64,000 nucleotides of DNA from positions 15,208,001 to 15,272,000 of the forward strand of contig NC_030813.1 in the NCBI RefSeq assembly GCF_001704415.2. Direction: 5' to 3'. This document shows positions 45,001 through 60,000 of the stretch, piece after piece (the stretch's first letter is position 1; every line of letters starts with the position of its first letter). The notes beneath the pieces are model-generated. The model did not search any database, was not told where the DNA came from, and was given only the letters and a program-made list of their open reading frames with translations. This stretch comes from Capra hircus (taxonomy: Eukaryota; Chordata; Mammalia; Artiodactyla; Bovidae). A program made the position numbers and the translations under genes.

Positions 45001-48000
45001 ACCACACTGTTCCCTTTTCTTCTAGGTACACAGCTAGACTATATTTATTAGCCTCCCTTGCAGTTAGGTGGCAACATATGATTGACACTGGGGCATAAAG
45101 TGTGGGCAGAAATAATAGATGCCCTTCTAGGTCTGGTCCCCCCATTATCTTCCTCTGTCCTCTGATCAGATGCAAGAGATCCAGTACAGAAGTCTAATAT
45201 TAGTTTGTAGAGAGAGAGGAAGTGGAGCCATAAGAAGGAAAAAGACAGGAACTCTAAGTCATTATCTGCGTATGAGCTACCTAGGAGAGATGGCAGGTCA
45301 GAAACATCTCCATTGGACTGCTGCATGAATAAGAAATTTTTGTTGCATTAAACTACTCCTGATAGCCAATATATGCAATAATTAGGCTTCCCTGGTTAAT
45401 GCAATATACAAAGCTGTCACAGCTTGATTGACATCTTTAAAGCAATTGATATAACTTAGCTCTCTCTTTACCCTAGTTAAGTAAACTTTCTTCCTGGAAG
45501 ACATGCCTAATTAGCTGAAGTGAATATTCTAGTTGACGTTAGCCAATATGTTTTTATTTGTGTAAATTAACAAATTAGCATTCTTATCTGTGTGGTTCAT
45601 GTGAATAAGTCTTTCAAGACTTTGTTGACCAGTGCTGAATTAAACAAACTGAGCTTCTCAATCTGCAAAACTGAATCCATAATGAATGATTATGGATGTC
45701 TTTTCTTTTTGTTTTCTTTCTCTCTCTCTCTCTTTAAATTAGAAAAATATATGTCCATCATTATTTTGATATGAAATATTTCATTATAACCATAAAATTT
45801 TAGGAATATTTATATGATAGAATTTGGTTATCTAAATCATCCATAATATGTAACTGAAAGAGTTGTGAAAACAGTCATCACAAAGTCTGTTCTACATCCT
45901 ATGCCCTAAAACTGTCTTTTAGACCCTATATGCTCATGAATCCCTATTTTTAAATCTGTTTTAGCAAGACTGGTTGTCTGATATCGTATGCCAATCTATA
46001 AGTCTGCTAAATGTTGGAAAGCAGCAGATTAAAAACAGAAAGGTGGTATACTACTAAATGTAGATGCGTTGACAATAGACAGTATAGTAGCTGATGCTAA
46101 AGATAGAGGCATTCAGTATACATAGGCAACCTCTAGAAGGACAGCAGTCTTCAGGCAAACAAGCCTTAATTAAGAAAGGACTTGCTGAATCTTAGTACAT
46201 CTTAAGATGTACACAGTGCCTTGCGGGAACAGGGTGAACAGGAGATAGGGAGTATGCTAGGCAGTGTGTACCTTCAAAGGGCTTATAATTTACATAAAAA
46301 GAAAAGACAGAGATATGAACCTTAATAATGATGTTGCTTAAAATCTAAGGATTGATGAAACTAATAGCATAAAATATGCTCTCAACAATAAGAGGAGAGA
46401 TTATTCAGGGTAGGTTAGAATTGCCAGAGAAGGCCCTGAGATGGAGATCCTCTTCTTTTGTTAAAAAGTACATGTTTAATTGTTTTCATCTTTAAAATAT
46501 TGTGCACAACACAAATGTGAATAAAAGACCTTAGGGGAAGCCCCACTATTGCCTGGGAAATTTCTAGCTGATGAATCACCAAAGAAACCGAGAAGAAGGA
46601 GGTGGGGCTGGTAACCTGAGCTGGTTGCCCATTCAGTACCCTCAGGACGTGTTGTCATCTGCGCTCTGAGCTGGGAGTTGAAGATGTCCCTAAACAGGAA
46701 ACAGGAACTTATTGCATAGCCTAAAAATGGAGCAGGCACTTTGAAGTAGGAAGAGATGTCTAATTTGCTTCTGGCTAAATGACCAGTCATGATTCTGAAG
46801 TTGCAGATAAAGATAGGTTTGTCATCAAAGCGCTGTGGACATTAGAGCCACTTCATTCATTCCTTCAATTAACAATTACTAGGTATCTGCTGGAGATATG
46901 GAACAACCACACAACAACAAAAAATAAGCTTCATTCTCAAGGAATATTCTACAGGGAGGGGAGGGACAGACAAAAGTCGGTAGTTACAGCAAAAGAAATA
47001 TCTCAAATCGAATGACAGAGGGATCAAGGTTGCCCTGCGAGCCCTTTGCTCTCTCCCTTTCATACTAACATTTTCTGTCCATAGCACTGTTTGAGTCTAT
47101 ACGCAGTCAATCCTATTATCCACATAAACTCTACCGGTAAGTCCCCCTAACCCTCAGACAGATGTCCCTTTCTTTACTAACTTTTCTCAACTTCCAGATC
47201 TCCACTTGTATTTCTCCTGTGAGCCAGGCCCTTATGACATGGTGTTATATTTGCCTGCTGACTCGCCCACACCCTCCCTAGACAGTAAGTGCTACAAAGT
47301 AAGAATTGTGGGGATTTTTCGCTCAGCATTATCTCTATATCTACCCCTGTGTCTGGCCCATTAGTTAGTGCTCAGTAAATACTTGTTTGAAAGAATTAAT
47401 ATTTTAATTAATTAAGGACTAAGTTCATTATTAAAACATTGTGTCTAATAAGGACATAATACACATAAGAAAATGTTTATTATTAACTCCTGAAATCTAT
47501 TTTCTGGACCACTAGAATAAACTTTAGTTACCTGGAAATTACGTTTATGAAAACCTCAGTTTATGAAAATTCTGAATAGATTGTATTGGTGAAAATAAAT
47601 TATCCATGCTTTAAATTTGTAAACATCACATCAAGAAGATTCCCAGATGTTCCTCCTATCTTCAGTTAACCAGTGGTGACCAATGGGGAAAATATGTAGT
47701 AATATTTCAGCCAAATCCACTGAAAATTTCCCAAGGGAATCCTAGCCTCATTATGTTTATTGGTGCTATCGAACATTTTTTTTTTTTTTTACTGTATTTT
47801 TTTCTGTCTCCATTTTCCTTTGGCTTAAGTAAGAAAAAGGTCAGAAAAGATCTTGGTATGCAAACAAAATGATCCTATATAAAATACTGATCTGGGTATT
47901 CTAGAAGAATTTAGGAGAGACTGCTGACTACATCAATTAAAGTTAGTATAAATGAGCAAGAGAAAGTTTTTGTTGTAAAGGCAACAGTGAAAGGTCTTAC

Positions 48001-51000
48001 CTTGACAATAGCAAAGCTAGTAGAGTTTACAGTAAAAGCTAAAAATCACAAAATAGGGCTTCCCTGGTGGCTTAGTGGAAAAGCATCCGCCTGCCAATGC
48101 AGGAGACACAGGTTGGATCCGTGATCTGGGGAAAATCCCACGTGCCGTGGAGTAACAAAGCCTGTGGGCCACAACTGTTGAGCCTGCGCTCTAGAGCTAG
48201 AGAGCCAAAACTATCGGAGAAGCCCGCGAGCCCTAGAACCCCTGCTTTGCAACAGGAGAAGCTACCGCAGTGAGGAGCCCACACACCGCGACCGGAGGGC
48301 AGCCCTGCTGAACACAGCCAGAGAAAAGCCTTGCAGCAACGAAGACCCAGCACAGCCAAGGTATGCAAAGAACTACAATTATTTTTAAAATCACAAATAA
48401 TTTATAATAGAAATAAAAAAAGAAAGCTGAAAAAACCTTATAGGAGCCACATGGAAACTTGTACACAAATGTTTATAGAAATATTCATAATAGGCAAAAG
48501 ACAGAAACAATCCATATGCTCATCAACTGATGAACAGATAAAAGGTGGTATATCAATATGATATGAATATAACTTGGCAATAGAAAGGAATTTAGTACTG
48601 ATACATGCTGTGACATAGATGAATTTGAAAACAAGCTAGGCGAAAGAAGCCACTCACAAAATGCTATAGATATCATTCCATTTATATGAAATGTCCAAAA
48701 TAGCCAAATCTATGAAGATAAAAAAATAGGTTAGTTGTTGCTTAGGGCTTGGATCAGGAGAATAGAGGAGATGATAGCTAAAGGGTGTGGAATTTCTTTT
48801 TGAGGTGACTGAAATCCTGTAAAATTGACTGTGGTGATGGCTACACATATCTGTGAATGTAATAAAAAGTGGATCGCACACTTTAAATGGGGGGATTTTT
48901 TAATATGTGAATTGTATCTCAATAAAGCTATTTTTTTAATCTACTGGAAACAGGGTAAAAATTTACTTGCCAGAGGAAATGAATTACTATTTTAGAATAT
49001 TTTGCAGGAGCAAATAGGCATATGTAAATAGAGGGTAGATGATCTGCTTTTATTCTTGAGAAGCAATGGGTGAAAGTCCATGCCAAATGCTATTTGGAAA
49101 CCAAGTCCTTATGGGATGGGATGAAGAAGAGTCTCATTTTGTTTTAGATAAGAAGCGACTTTGAAACACAAAACAGGCACAATAGCAGAAGTATAGAAAG
49201 CAGGATTCTTCTTGGATAGTTGCTAAAACTTGCCTTTTTAAATTATTTTTTCAGCGATCTGTAGTAGAAAACGTGATAAGGTCTTGTTTTCATATAACTC
49301 TAAAATTTTTCAAGAAAAGAAAATACAAATGAATGGAAATAGAATACAGAAATATATTTCTAGTTGACTTAAGTGGATGGAACAGTCACAGCTGAACTTT
49401 AACACAGGCAAGGGTCAATGCATTCACTTTGGGAGGTGGATGGATGGATGGGTAGATGAATGGATATAGATACAGAGCTACTGGCGACAACTTACAGCTT
49501 AGAAAAAATAACTTAGTGTCATTAAAAATTCTAGTGTCATGCCGATTTGAGAAAAACATTAGGTCTGATTTAATGGCAGTATTTTAAATGTCATGCTTGT
49601 CACATAACATTTTAAGAAATTCAATGACATTTGATATTTACAAAAAGAAAGGAAGAGGGAAGGAAAAAAGAGGGAAGAGAGGAAAGCAAAGAAGAAAACT
49701 GATTTACTGATCTTCTAGTGGTTGGGTGTATGACCCTTCTCTTTGAATGTAGGTATTTATTATTGTTTCAGTTATGGTAAATCATTACAAAGAATTTCTT
49801 ACGGCAAAAAATTCTCATTATTATAGATAAGGATTTGGGCTTATCAGTTAATTATTTAAGAAATTTCTTTTAGCTGAAATTCACATCATAAATTCCAGTT
49901 TTATTGCTGTTTCTTTACACATACTTATTTAATGTAGTACATTAATTCAAGGAAGAAATAAATCAATTGATGGTATTTACCTCCTGTTTCTGACCTATTG
50001 TATAATGTAATCCTTTGCTCATCATCTTCAGTCCATTTAACTGGAATATTCCATGTGTAACTAGTTTTTTAAAAAGAAAAATTTAACTTTGATTACTAAA
50101 ACATAAAAATATTTCCAAAGTAAAAATAGACAAGCATAAAAGGCAATAAATAAGCATATTGTCCTCATAGGCGATTATCTAGTATATAGTATACAATTAA
50201 CACAGTTAATACATTATACTCTTTTTATGGTAAAGATAGACTATGTAATTGCTTTCAATTTATATAAATCTTTAAAATTTGGGAAGCTTTTTCAGAAAAT
50301 TAGCTAAGGTGAAGAAGATTATTTCAATAAAATGCCTTGAGACTTTGGGATAGAAGTATTGCATAAATATAATACATCTATTATACAAGAAAACTGAGCA
50401 TTCACGTACATACTCATATGCACTCTAGTACGCTATAGTTCCCATCAAGGAACATAATGCATTGTTAGAATTCAGAAGACAATCTTAAAATGCTGTGAAG
50501 GAAACGAAACATTTTAGAAATTACATTGAAATGACACTACCACCATCATCCCTTGAAATGCCTCATGCTCTTTAAATATCTCCTATTTAGAATCATGTGC
50601 ACCACTGTGCTGCAAAGAAAATCACTGGGCAAGCACGTTTCAGGGATTTTTAGTGTTTTCTTTAGCTCCTTGGTATTTTCTCCTGGAGCCAAGGGAGGAG
50701 ATGAGCTTTGTATTTTGATACAATATGTATACCTAATATTTACTCTTGAAATCTCTTAAAAGAGATCATAAGTGTCTTTTTGGTCGTTCTCATTATCATA
50801 CCTTACCAGTCGGAAAATACAGGAGATCTAGAGAAACGATGAAATCTGAGTTTGGGTTTAGGTTTGACCTCAAAGTTGTCCAATGACCTGTGATCATTCA
50901 AGTCCCTAACAGAGAATGGGGGAATGAGATTTCTCCCTTTCAAGAGCTAATAAAATTTATATAATTCAGAGAGATGTGTGTTTGTCACCTGCATGAAAGA

Positions 51001-54000
51001 AGTAATCCTTTCTTTTATAATTAGTGAAATGTTTTATAGGTTGAGCTTTTACTAGCTTTCTTGAAGGATTTTTTTGCATTTGAATATTTTTGGCTGTTAA
51101 GTTTCACAGAACCAGTACATAAACTGTTTCTGGGATCTTATAGGAGACATTGTCAGTGGTCCATCCTTATCCCCTTGAATGCCTTTGTCATGTTTGTACT
51201 TCCAGTTGTCGATTCCAACGCGCTTTCCCTGCCGACAGCCAACACCGGGTCTGTCAGAGGACTGCCCTCTGGCTGCCTGATCAAGGAAAGCCAGAAGTTC
51301 CTGAAAATATATACCCTTGGGTGCAGTCTTTAGTCAGTGGTGGCTGGGCGTGAGAGTGTTCTTTGCCCCATCTGGCAGGACCATGCTGAAGCAGTCTCTA
51401 GAGCTTCCTTACAGGGTAGTTACCTTGGACAGCACCTGCCTGCTGTATTTTGCTGTTTGATATCCCACTGCCCAATCCCCCACCAGCCTTTCCTAGATTT
51501 CCTTATGAGTCACTGTCACTTGGATGATCAGAGTCTGATTTTAGTGAACCTAAGAAGGATACCTTATAACTTCTTGAGAGATAGACAAAGAAACGTCTTT
51601 TAAAAGTCATATCCTACCTATAGATTTCACTCTCACTGCTCTGCTGATTTGGTGTTGCTATGTAGACTAACATTTCATTCTCCTCAGCTTTCCCCCTTGC
51701 CAACCCAACTGAAACAACTGATTCTGCAGTGTCTGGATACCCTATGTATACAGTTAGGATTTCACACTTCCACTGTCCCCTCTAAGACATGGTGTTTGGG
51801 ACTAGGCTGTGCCTGAGAGTAAGCATAAGACATATTACTAAGGTCATATTAAAAAATATTACTCTGAGGTCTGTAAGAGCATCATAAGACAAAAAAGGTT
51901 AGAGGGTTGAGGCTATATAATTTTGTAGCTTTGGAACCACTTGCAGGATCTAATATAATCTGAGTAAAACAATAGATTTGAGAGTACAAAATATCAAGAA
52001 ATAAAAATTACATAAATGAAATGATAGTTTCTTATATGTTATCTAAACTTCAAGAGTATATTTTTAAAGGCATAATTCACTTTTAAAATATCTAACAGGG
52101 AATATATATATATATGTGCGTATGTGCTTAATTGCTCAGTCGTGTCTGACTCTTAGCGACCCCAGGTAGCCCGCCAGGCTCCTCTGTCCATGGGGATTCT
52201 CCAGGTAAGAATACTGGAGTGGGTTGCCATGCCCTCCTCCAGGGGATCTTCCCAACCCAACCCAGGGATCAAACTGAGGTACCCCACATTGCAGGCAGAG
52301 TCTTTACTGTCTGGGCCACCAGGGAAGCCCATATATGTGTGTATATGTATATAAAATTATAACTGATTCACTTTGTTGTATGGCAGAAACCAACACAGCA
52401 TCGTAAAGCAATTTTCCTCCAATTAAAAAATAAGTTAAAAAAAGAAAAAAGTCTCTTCCCAGAAATATGTAAAACACTGTAACAGTTTCTGGCAGTATAA
52501 ATATGGCCAATCTAATTTTTAAAATAAGGAAACTAATTTTGCCCTAATATACCTACTTGCATTCTTGCACCTGTTCACATTGACTAGACTGCCAAAGACA
52601 TGTGAACCTGTCCCATAGAGAACTCTCTCTGATGGAGATGTGAAACTCACCCATTTCTAAGAGATGGGTTGAGGCCATAGTGTTAGAACAATACCTTACA
52701 CACTTGTGAGCCATTTAGGTTATAAAAAGCTTCTGATCAGTAAGAATTCCCTGATGTTGGATTTAAGCAGTGAGAAAAGGGAAGAGGTCACTTAGTTTAT
52801 AGTATGACTTAATGTTGTCTATCAGACAGGAATATATCTGAACAGAGAGCAAGTAAATACTAGGATTGGAGGGGAAAAAGGTTCCTTTCTGGGGGTATTA
52901 GGCATATATTATGATCTAGCTTTGGAGAAGGTGATGGCACCCCACTCCAGTACTCTTGCCTGGAAAATCCCATGGACCGAGGAGCCTGGTAGGCTGCAGT
53001 CCATGGTGTTGCAAAGAGTCGGACACGACTGAGCGACTTCCCTTTCACTTTTCACTTTCATGCATTGGAGAAAGAAATGGCAACCCACTCCAGTGTTCTT
53101 GCCTGGAGAATCCCAGGGACGGGGGAACCTGGTGGGCTGCTGTTTATGGGGTCGCACAGAGTCGGACACGACTGAAGTGACGTAGCAGCAGCAGCAGCAT
53201 GATTTAGCTTTTAAATCAAATTGAAAAATAAGGAATGACAACTTTTTATATAATGTCTTTTTTCTCTCTTATTAGTTCAAGAGTCACTATAGATTTTTAA
53301 GAAATGTTCTTAGAAGTAGAGCCTGTATTTTCTAGGTTTATTTTCCTATGCGTATATAATTTGTAAAAAGGGAACAAATAGATTGATTTTATGATAAATG
53401 ATCACTAAAAATCATACATCTATTAATCTAACTTTTTTTTGAAGTATCTGAAGGTTCAGACCAAAAAATTTAAAGAAAAGTATAAATGTTAGCATAGTTC
53501 CATGTTCTAAATCTTGATGAGACTTCCCTGGTGGCTCAGACAGTAAAGAATCTGCCTGCAATGTGGGAGACCTCAGTTCAATCCCTGGGTTGGGAGGATC
53601 CCCTGGAAAAGGGCATGGCAACCCACTCCAGTATTCTTGCCTGGAGAATCCCCATGGACAGATAAGCCTGAATGCAATGTAAAGATTAATTAACCTCCAA
53701 TTAAAATAAATGAATTTATATTAAAAAATAAAGATTTATTATAACTTTAAAAGTGATGTTAGACTGGCTGATATGCTTAGTTCCATTGGCAATAACATCT
53801 TTTTTTGTTTGTTTGGTGAGGGATCCATAATGCAGGAGTAGTTTTAGAAAATCCAATTCCACAGGTTTAAAGACACCATTGGCTGTCTTTGACTTAACAA
53901 ATCAGTGGATATGAGTGAGAGAAGGGAACAACTACTGTGAAACTTTCCCAGTGGAAATTTGTTTCTCAAGAAAGAAATATATTTTAAAAATTTTATATGT

Positions 54001-57000
54001 GTAAAGACTATTAAATAGCAGTATTAAAGATAGCCAATCTGATCTGCTAGAACATGAACAGTAACTGTAAAAAAAAAACAATTTATGGTTAATAGAATGA
54101 TCACATAAATTATGTACGTTTATGTAATTGAACTGTCAGCTGATAACAGGTCAGATCTAAGTATCAAATCATTCACATATTATGAAGAGGAAAGGATGAA
54201 AAACAGTCTTCTCCATCATAATCTTTCCTCTCCAAAATAAAGGATATACAGACACTCCCTGACTGACTTCATTGGGCCTAAAAACTCAAATTCTCCTATA
54301 TTTGGGCGTGAACTATTAATTTTCAGAACCTGCACTCCAGCAAGATATCCAGTTTCTCTGAATTTCCTTTACTGTGGGAGAGCTGAGGCTTTCAGGGGGT
54401 GGGGGCGGGGGGAGGCTGGTAACAGGTTTCAACAAGGTGACCGCCACTGGCTTCTCCGGTTTAAGTGCCTACCAGTTTATTGGAAGTAGGTTATTTAATA
54501 ATTCTGAGTGTTTTTCATCCTCCATGCCTTAGAAAGTTTTTGGCAATTTGAATTTTTTGAAACACCTGAGGTGCTATTCATGTGACTTAATTCCCAAAGT
54601 CCTGAACTGGAAGCCAGGAAACAGATTCTGTTCCCTATTGCATGGAATATGTATCATAAAGTGGGTCTATAAAGCTTTTTCAGTTCTCTAGAAGTATGGC
54701 TATGACCCCTATGCTGCTGCTGCTGCTGCTAAGTCACTTCAGTTGTGTCCGACTCTGCGCGACCCCACAGACGGCAGCCCACCAGGCTCCCCCGTCCCCG
54801 GGATTCTCCAGGCAAGAACACTGGAGTGGGTTGCCATTCCCTTCTCCAATGCATGAAAGTGAAAAGTGAAAGTGAAGTCGCTCAGTCGTGTCCAACTCTT
54901 AGTGACCCCATGGACTGCAGCCCACCAGGCTCCTCCATATAAACAAGATGAAAACAATGTTCGAAAAGGAGATTGTTCCTTGCAGATTCATCCGATTTGA
55001 TTCCCTGTACACTGTTTATTCTTTAACTGGAAATTTTAGCTCAAGTCAATCTTTGGAACATCTGCCACATGCCCCCAGCCCTAGCCCCTCTCCTGGTGTG
55101 GGCCCCAGCAACTCCATCATCTCTCACAGAGGTCACCCGCTATGATATCATCCTACCAGGTCTCCCTGAATCCGCACTGGCCCCACGTGATCTGCTCTCC
55201 ATTGTACACTAGAGGGGAACTCTGAAAATTGTAAACGTGATCCTGCCTGTTCTTGCCTTAAATTCCTTGAATTTGCACACTCTTTTGTTCGAATCTTTAA
55301 CGTGGTCTGCACGCCTGGCCCCCGTCTTCCTCTCCAGCTTTATCTGCCCCCAACTCTTCCCAGGGCCTCTTTGTCACCCAGTTCTTGGAGCCAGACTGCC
55401 TGCATTCAAATTGAGGATCCATCACTTACACTCTGTGCAACCTTAAATAAGCTGTTTAATCATGTTCTGCCTAAATTTCTCCATCTGTTACAAAAAAATA
55501 CTCTAAAGCACTTAAAATTGTGGCAGCTACTTAGTAAACGCCCGATCAGTATTGCATATCATATGTAAAATGCTCCTTTTCAACGTTAGAGCCTTCATAC
55601 ATGTTTTCTATTTTGACAACCCTGACAGTCACCCTCAACACCAATTTTTACTCAGTTTAAGAATCACTTCCTCCAGACAGAAAGTCTTCTGTAGCCTTCT
55701 CTACTCCACCACACCTCTTGCCTCAGGCTCAGTGTATCAGTGGACACGTAGGGCAGGAGAGAATAATTACTGTGAAAGTTCCAAATGCAAGCTTGTTTTG
55801 CGAGAGAGAAATGTTTCTAAAATTTTAATATCCAGAGGCTCTAGCAGTATTAAAATGGGCCAATCTAGTGATAACTTGCTGGAACATAGAACTAACTATA
55901 AAAGAACCAGCTTACGGTTATTAAACACTTCCTGAGACACTTTCTTTACACCCTGTAATTCTCCTTCCTCATATTATCCTAATTGCTATTGAATAAGTGA
56001 TCTTGTGATGCTTTATATATGTGACTGTAAGATAAGGTCAGTGAGACTATTTAAAATGAGAGGAAGAAGGTGAAGGGTCTACAATAGAAATCAGGCAGTG
56101 GCGATTAGAAGCCACCTGGAGTGTGGTGGGTACAAAATTGTCTCCACCCAAAGCAAGTGTTAAGCTAAGAGACAATTAAAATCAGCATGGATGAAATCGG
56201 AATAGTTTCCAGGGGATTTAGTGTATGGCTTTTATTTAGCCAGAATCCTGTCTAGGAGGGGGTTCAGTTGGGTGAGGGGGATATCAGTCTGAGATGATAT
56301 CCCCAAAGCGGCACACCCAGGTTCCTGTGACGCGGTTGTGGTTTTGTTCTCTTCAGTTGGGAGCAGTTGGCACTCCATTAATGTCTACAAAAATAACTAT
56401 TTATACAGCAATGGCTATAGTATTAACTCTTTCGTAAAAGTTGTTGTCATACCAGGGGGATAAGTTTAGAAACCACTGGCTGTGCGGCACATATTTTGTC
56501 AGCTTTTATGATAGTTGTGATGTTTAAGAAATCTGGCAAATTAGAGGGAATGACATATTGGATTTGTAATTTTAACTGAAAGTCTTAGACTATCTTCACT
56601 CAGTAGTCATGTTTAAATGTCTAGAAAAATCTGATTTTGCTGGGGTTTTGTTATTGTAATTTTATTGGACTATAATTGACTTACAATGTCAGTTTCAGGC
56701 ATATAGCATAGTGATTCCATTATACATATACATGTATCATTCTTTTCAGATTCTTTCCCGTGTAGGTCATTGCAGAATAGTGAGTAGAGTTCCCTGTGCT
56801 ATACAGTAGGCCCTCTCTTTTATACGGAGTGTGTGTATGTTAATCCCAAGCTCCTAATTTATACTCCGCCACCCTGTTTCCCCTTTAGTAACCCTAAGTG
56901 TATTTTTGAAACCTATGAGTCTGTTCCAAATATGATTCCATACATGAGTGATATCATATGATATTTGTCTTTCTCTGACTTAATGCACTTGGCATGAGAA

Positions 57001-60000
57001 TCTCTAGGTCTGTCCATGTTGCTTCGAATGGCCCTATTTTGTTCCTTTCACGGCTGAGTAGTTTTCCATTGTATACACATAGCACGCGTTCCTCACCCAT
57101 TCTGCTGTTGATGGACGTGTAGATTGCTTCCGTGTCTTGGCTATTATAAACAGTGCTGATGAACATTGGGGTCCATGTGTCTTTTCAAATTACGGTTTTC
57201 TCCAGATACATGCCCAGTAGTAGGATTGTTGGATCATCTGGTAGTTCTCTTTGTAGTTTAAGAAAACTTCATACTGTTCTCCATAGTATTTGTACCAATT
57301 TATGTTCCCACCAACAGCGTAAGAGCGTTCCCTCTTCTCCATACCCTCTCCAGCATTTATTGTTTGTAGGTCTTTTGCTGCTTGTCATTCTGACCAGTGT
57401 GAGGTGACACCTCACTGTAGTTTTCACTTGCATTTCTCTGATATTTAGTAATGTTGAGCATCTTTTTATGTGCAGAAAAGTCTTATTTTGTAAAGTTAAA
57501 GGTTTTATTATTTTTGTTGTTTTTAAAGCCTAATGTGTTGAAAATGTCCAAGAAATTTGATATGCTATATTTATGAATTTTAGTTTATGTCCATAAAAAT
57601 GTATAGAAAAGTATTTTAAATTAGATTTATAAATCTGTGTCTTTAGGTGTTTATATTTGAAATTGTAAATGGAATTTAATAACCTTTTCAGTGGTATTGG
57701 GGGTTTCTCTGATAGCTCAGTTGGTAAAGAGTCTGCCTGCAATGCAGGAGACCTAGGTTGGGAAGGTCCCCTGGAGAAGGGAAAGGCTACCCACTTCTGA
57801 ATTCTGGCCTGGAGAATTCCATGGACTGTGTACTCCATGGGATCGCAGAGTCGGACACAACTGAGGGACTTTCACTTTCACTTCACTAAGTAGTGTTGTT
57901 TAGAAGTTTCTTGTAAATGAAATATATGAAATAATTTGATTGATTAAGTTTGTAATTGTTAAAATATTCAGGAGAATTTCATTTATGCATTGTAAATAAA
58001 GGCATCTTCAATCAAAAACTAGGGAAACTGCTATTGAAAAGTCTTCTCCACTCTACCCACAGGCCAGCACCTCTCTCAGAAGCACCCCCTTTTAAATGCT
58101 TCTGGTTTTAGTTCTTTAGATGTCCTGTGACTGTAAATTCCTCTATATTTTTTTAGGTAGTATTTATTAACTCACCCACAAAAGAGGGTGATTTAATTCA
58201 CTTTCACTGTTTTCTTTTTCATTCTCCCTTCAACAGTCAAATTTTAATAAAGCAAAACTATTGCTATTCTTATTAGACTTTGTATAAATTACAGTTGTTC
58301 CTTTAGATAGTATACTCATACTGCCGTTTCTTGTTTTATAAATTTTAGTATTGCTACTCTCTCCTAACTGTAGAATAAGGTTCTCTTGTGCAGTGCTAGT
58401 AAATGCTCAATAACTGGTTCTCAGGGTGGAGTGGAAGGTGGAATGTGTTATTTGCTGATTTCTATTAACTCACATCATGACCAATTTCAGGCTACTGGAA
58501 TGACATCTCTGAGTTGGGATTAAAACCAGCTTCAGTCCACCACTGAATCAGTATCTCAACATTCTTCTACCTTTTCTTCCTTTTCCACCTCCTTTCTTCT
58601 GTCAACTATTTTTTTTTTCTTGTTACAGTGTTAAAACTGTTTATATGTACAATCTAACCTGCCGCCAGAACAAAATTTTAACATGTTATCCATTGGTTGA
58701 TTATAAAAACTAAAAGACAACAAATAACATATATGGAGTTATGCTATATACCTCTTGTTGGCCAAGAAGTGTGTTGGAGTTATATTTCCTTTTCGATGGT
58801 TTGATTTCATGGCCTTTGAGTCACTTAAGTAAAAATCTCCTCTAACACCTTATTTTATAAGGGTAAAATAGACGCCTTTTTGGGTTTCCCTGGTAGCTCA
58901 GTGGTAAAGAATCCACCTGCCTGTGTAGGAGACTCCTTTTCCTTATAATTTATCAGTGGCATAAAATCATGCTACCTGCTTCTTTTTTTTTTTTTTGATC
59001 ACAATTTTTACATATGGCCTTGATTTTTTTTTTCTAATTTTTCTCCTTTACAGTTGACCAAACTAATAGGCCTTCAGCAACTCCTCAATTTTGCCAGCCT
59101 CCCAATCATACTGTCTTTTTCCTGCAGCTCACCTAACTCAGCTCCAGTCTTCCTGCTCTTACAGCACTGTGAGCCCACCGGATGGGTACTGACCTGTATT
59201 TCCTTCCATGGATCTCCTAGGACAGACACACTGTTTCCTGGATCCTCTGTCTTCCTCTTTTTTTATATATTCATATTTTTTCTCTCCCTGCTCCAGTTCA
59301 CCTAGAGTGTAGCCTTAGTAACTTTCTAAGTGCTGCATGTAAAGCATTTTCTGGGGCTGCATGTCAGAAAATGTCCTCACTATGCTGTTACTTTTGGTTT
59401 AGGGACTGGGTAGAGAATCAGAGGTTGAAAATATTTTTTGCATCTACATTTTAAATGTCTGCTTTATGTTCTTCTTGTGTTCAGAGTTGTTGTGAAGAAT
59501 TCTAATGTCGCAGTACCTCATGTACCCTTATTCTCTGAAAGTTCATGAGGCTGTAGCTAAGTATGTTTTGGTTTTTATCATTTTGTACTATGTACTCAAT
59601 GGGACTTTTTAATCAGAATCCTTTGTCTTTTATTCTTTCTTTGATATAATATGCCCATTAAGTTTCTGTTTTCCTTTTTTGAGAGACTTGTATTAGTTGG
59701 TGCTAGGTTTTTTTCATATTTATCTTCTCTATCACCCTTGCCAGTTCTGTATATGCTTGTCCTTTACTTTTAGAGAATTCTCCAAATTTATTTTGGTCTA
59801 TTAATTTCTTTGACAACTGAAATTTTAATCTTTCATAGCTCTTTTATATTTTTAGTTTGTCCTTTCAAAAACAATCTGCTCTTAGTTAATGTGTATAAGA
59901 GCTTTGATCTCAATATATTTCATAAATTTTTTATTTCAATTATGTCTCTTATTGAGATGGGTTTATTGTTTGTTCATGTGAGATTTTGACTTTTATGTTT

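Noticed and set aside
51061..51603. Overlapping plus-strand ORFs in a GC-richer patch of intron 10
   Set aside because: Three frames are open over the same bases, as expected from local composition; no domain or splice signal.
55552..55935. 127-codon plus-strand ORF
   Set aside because: It overlaps MIR-like sequence and repeat copy 2, with no recognised motif; probably chance.
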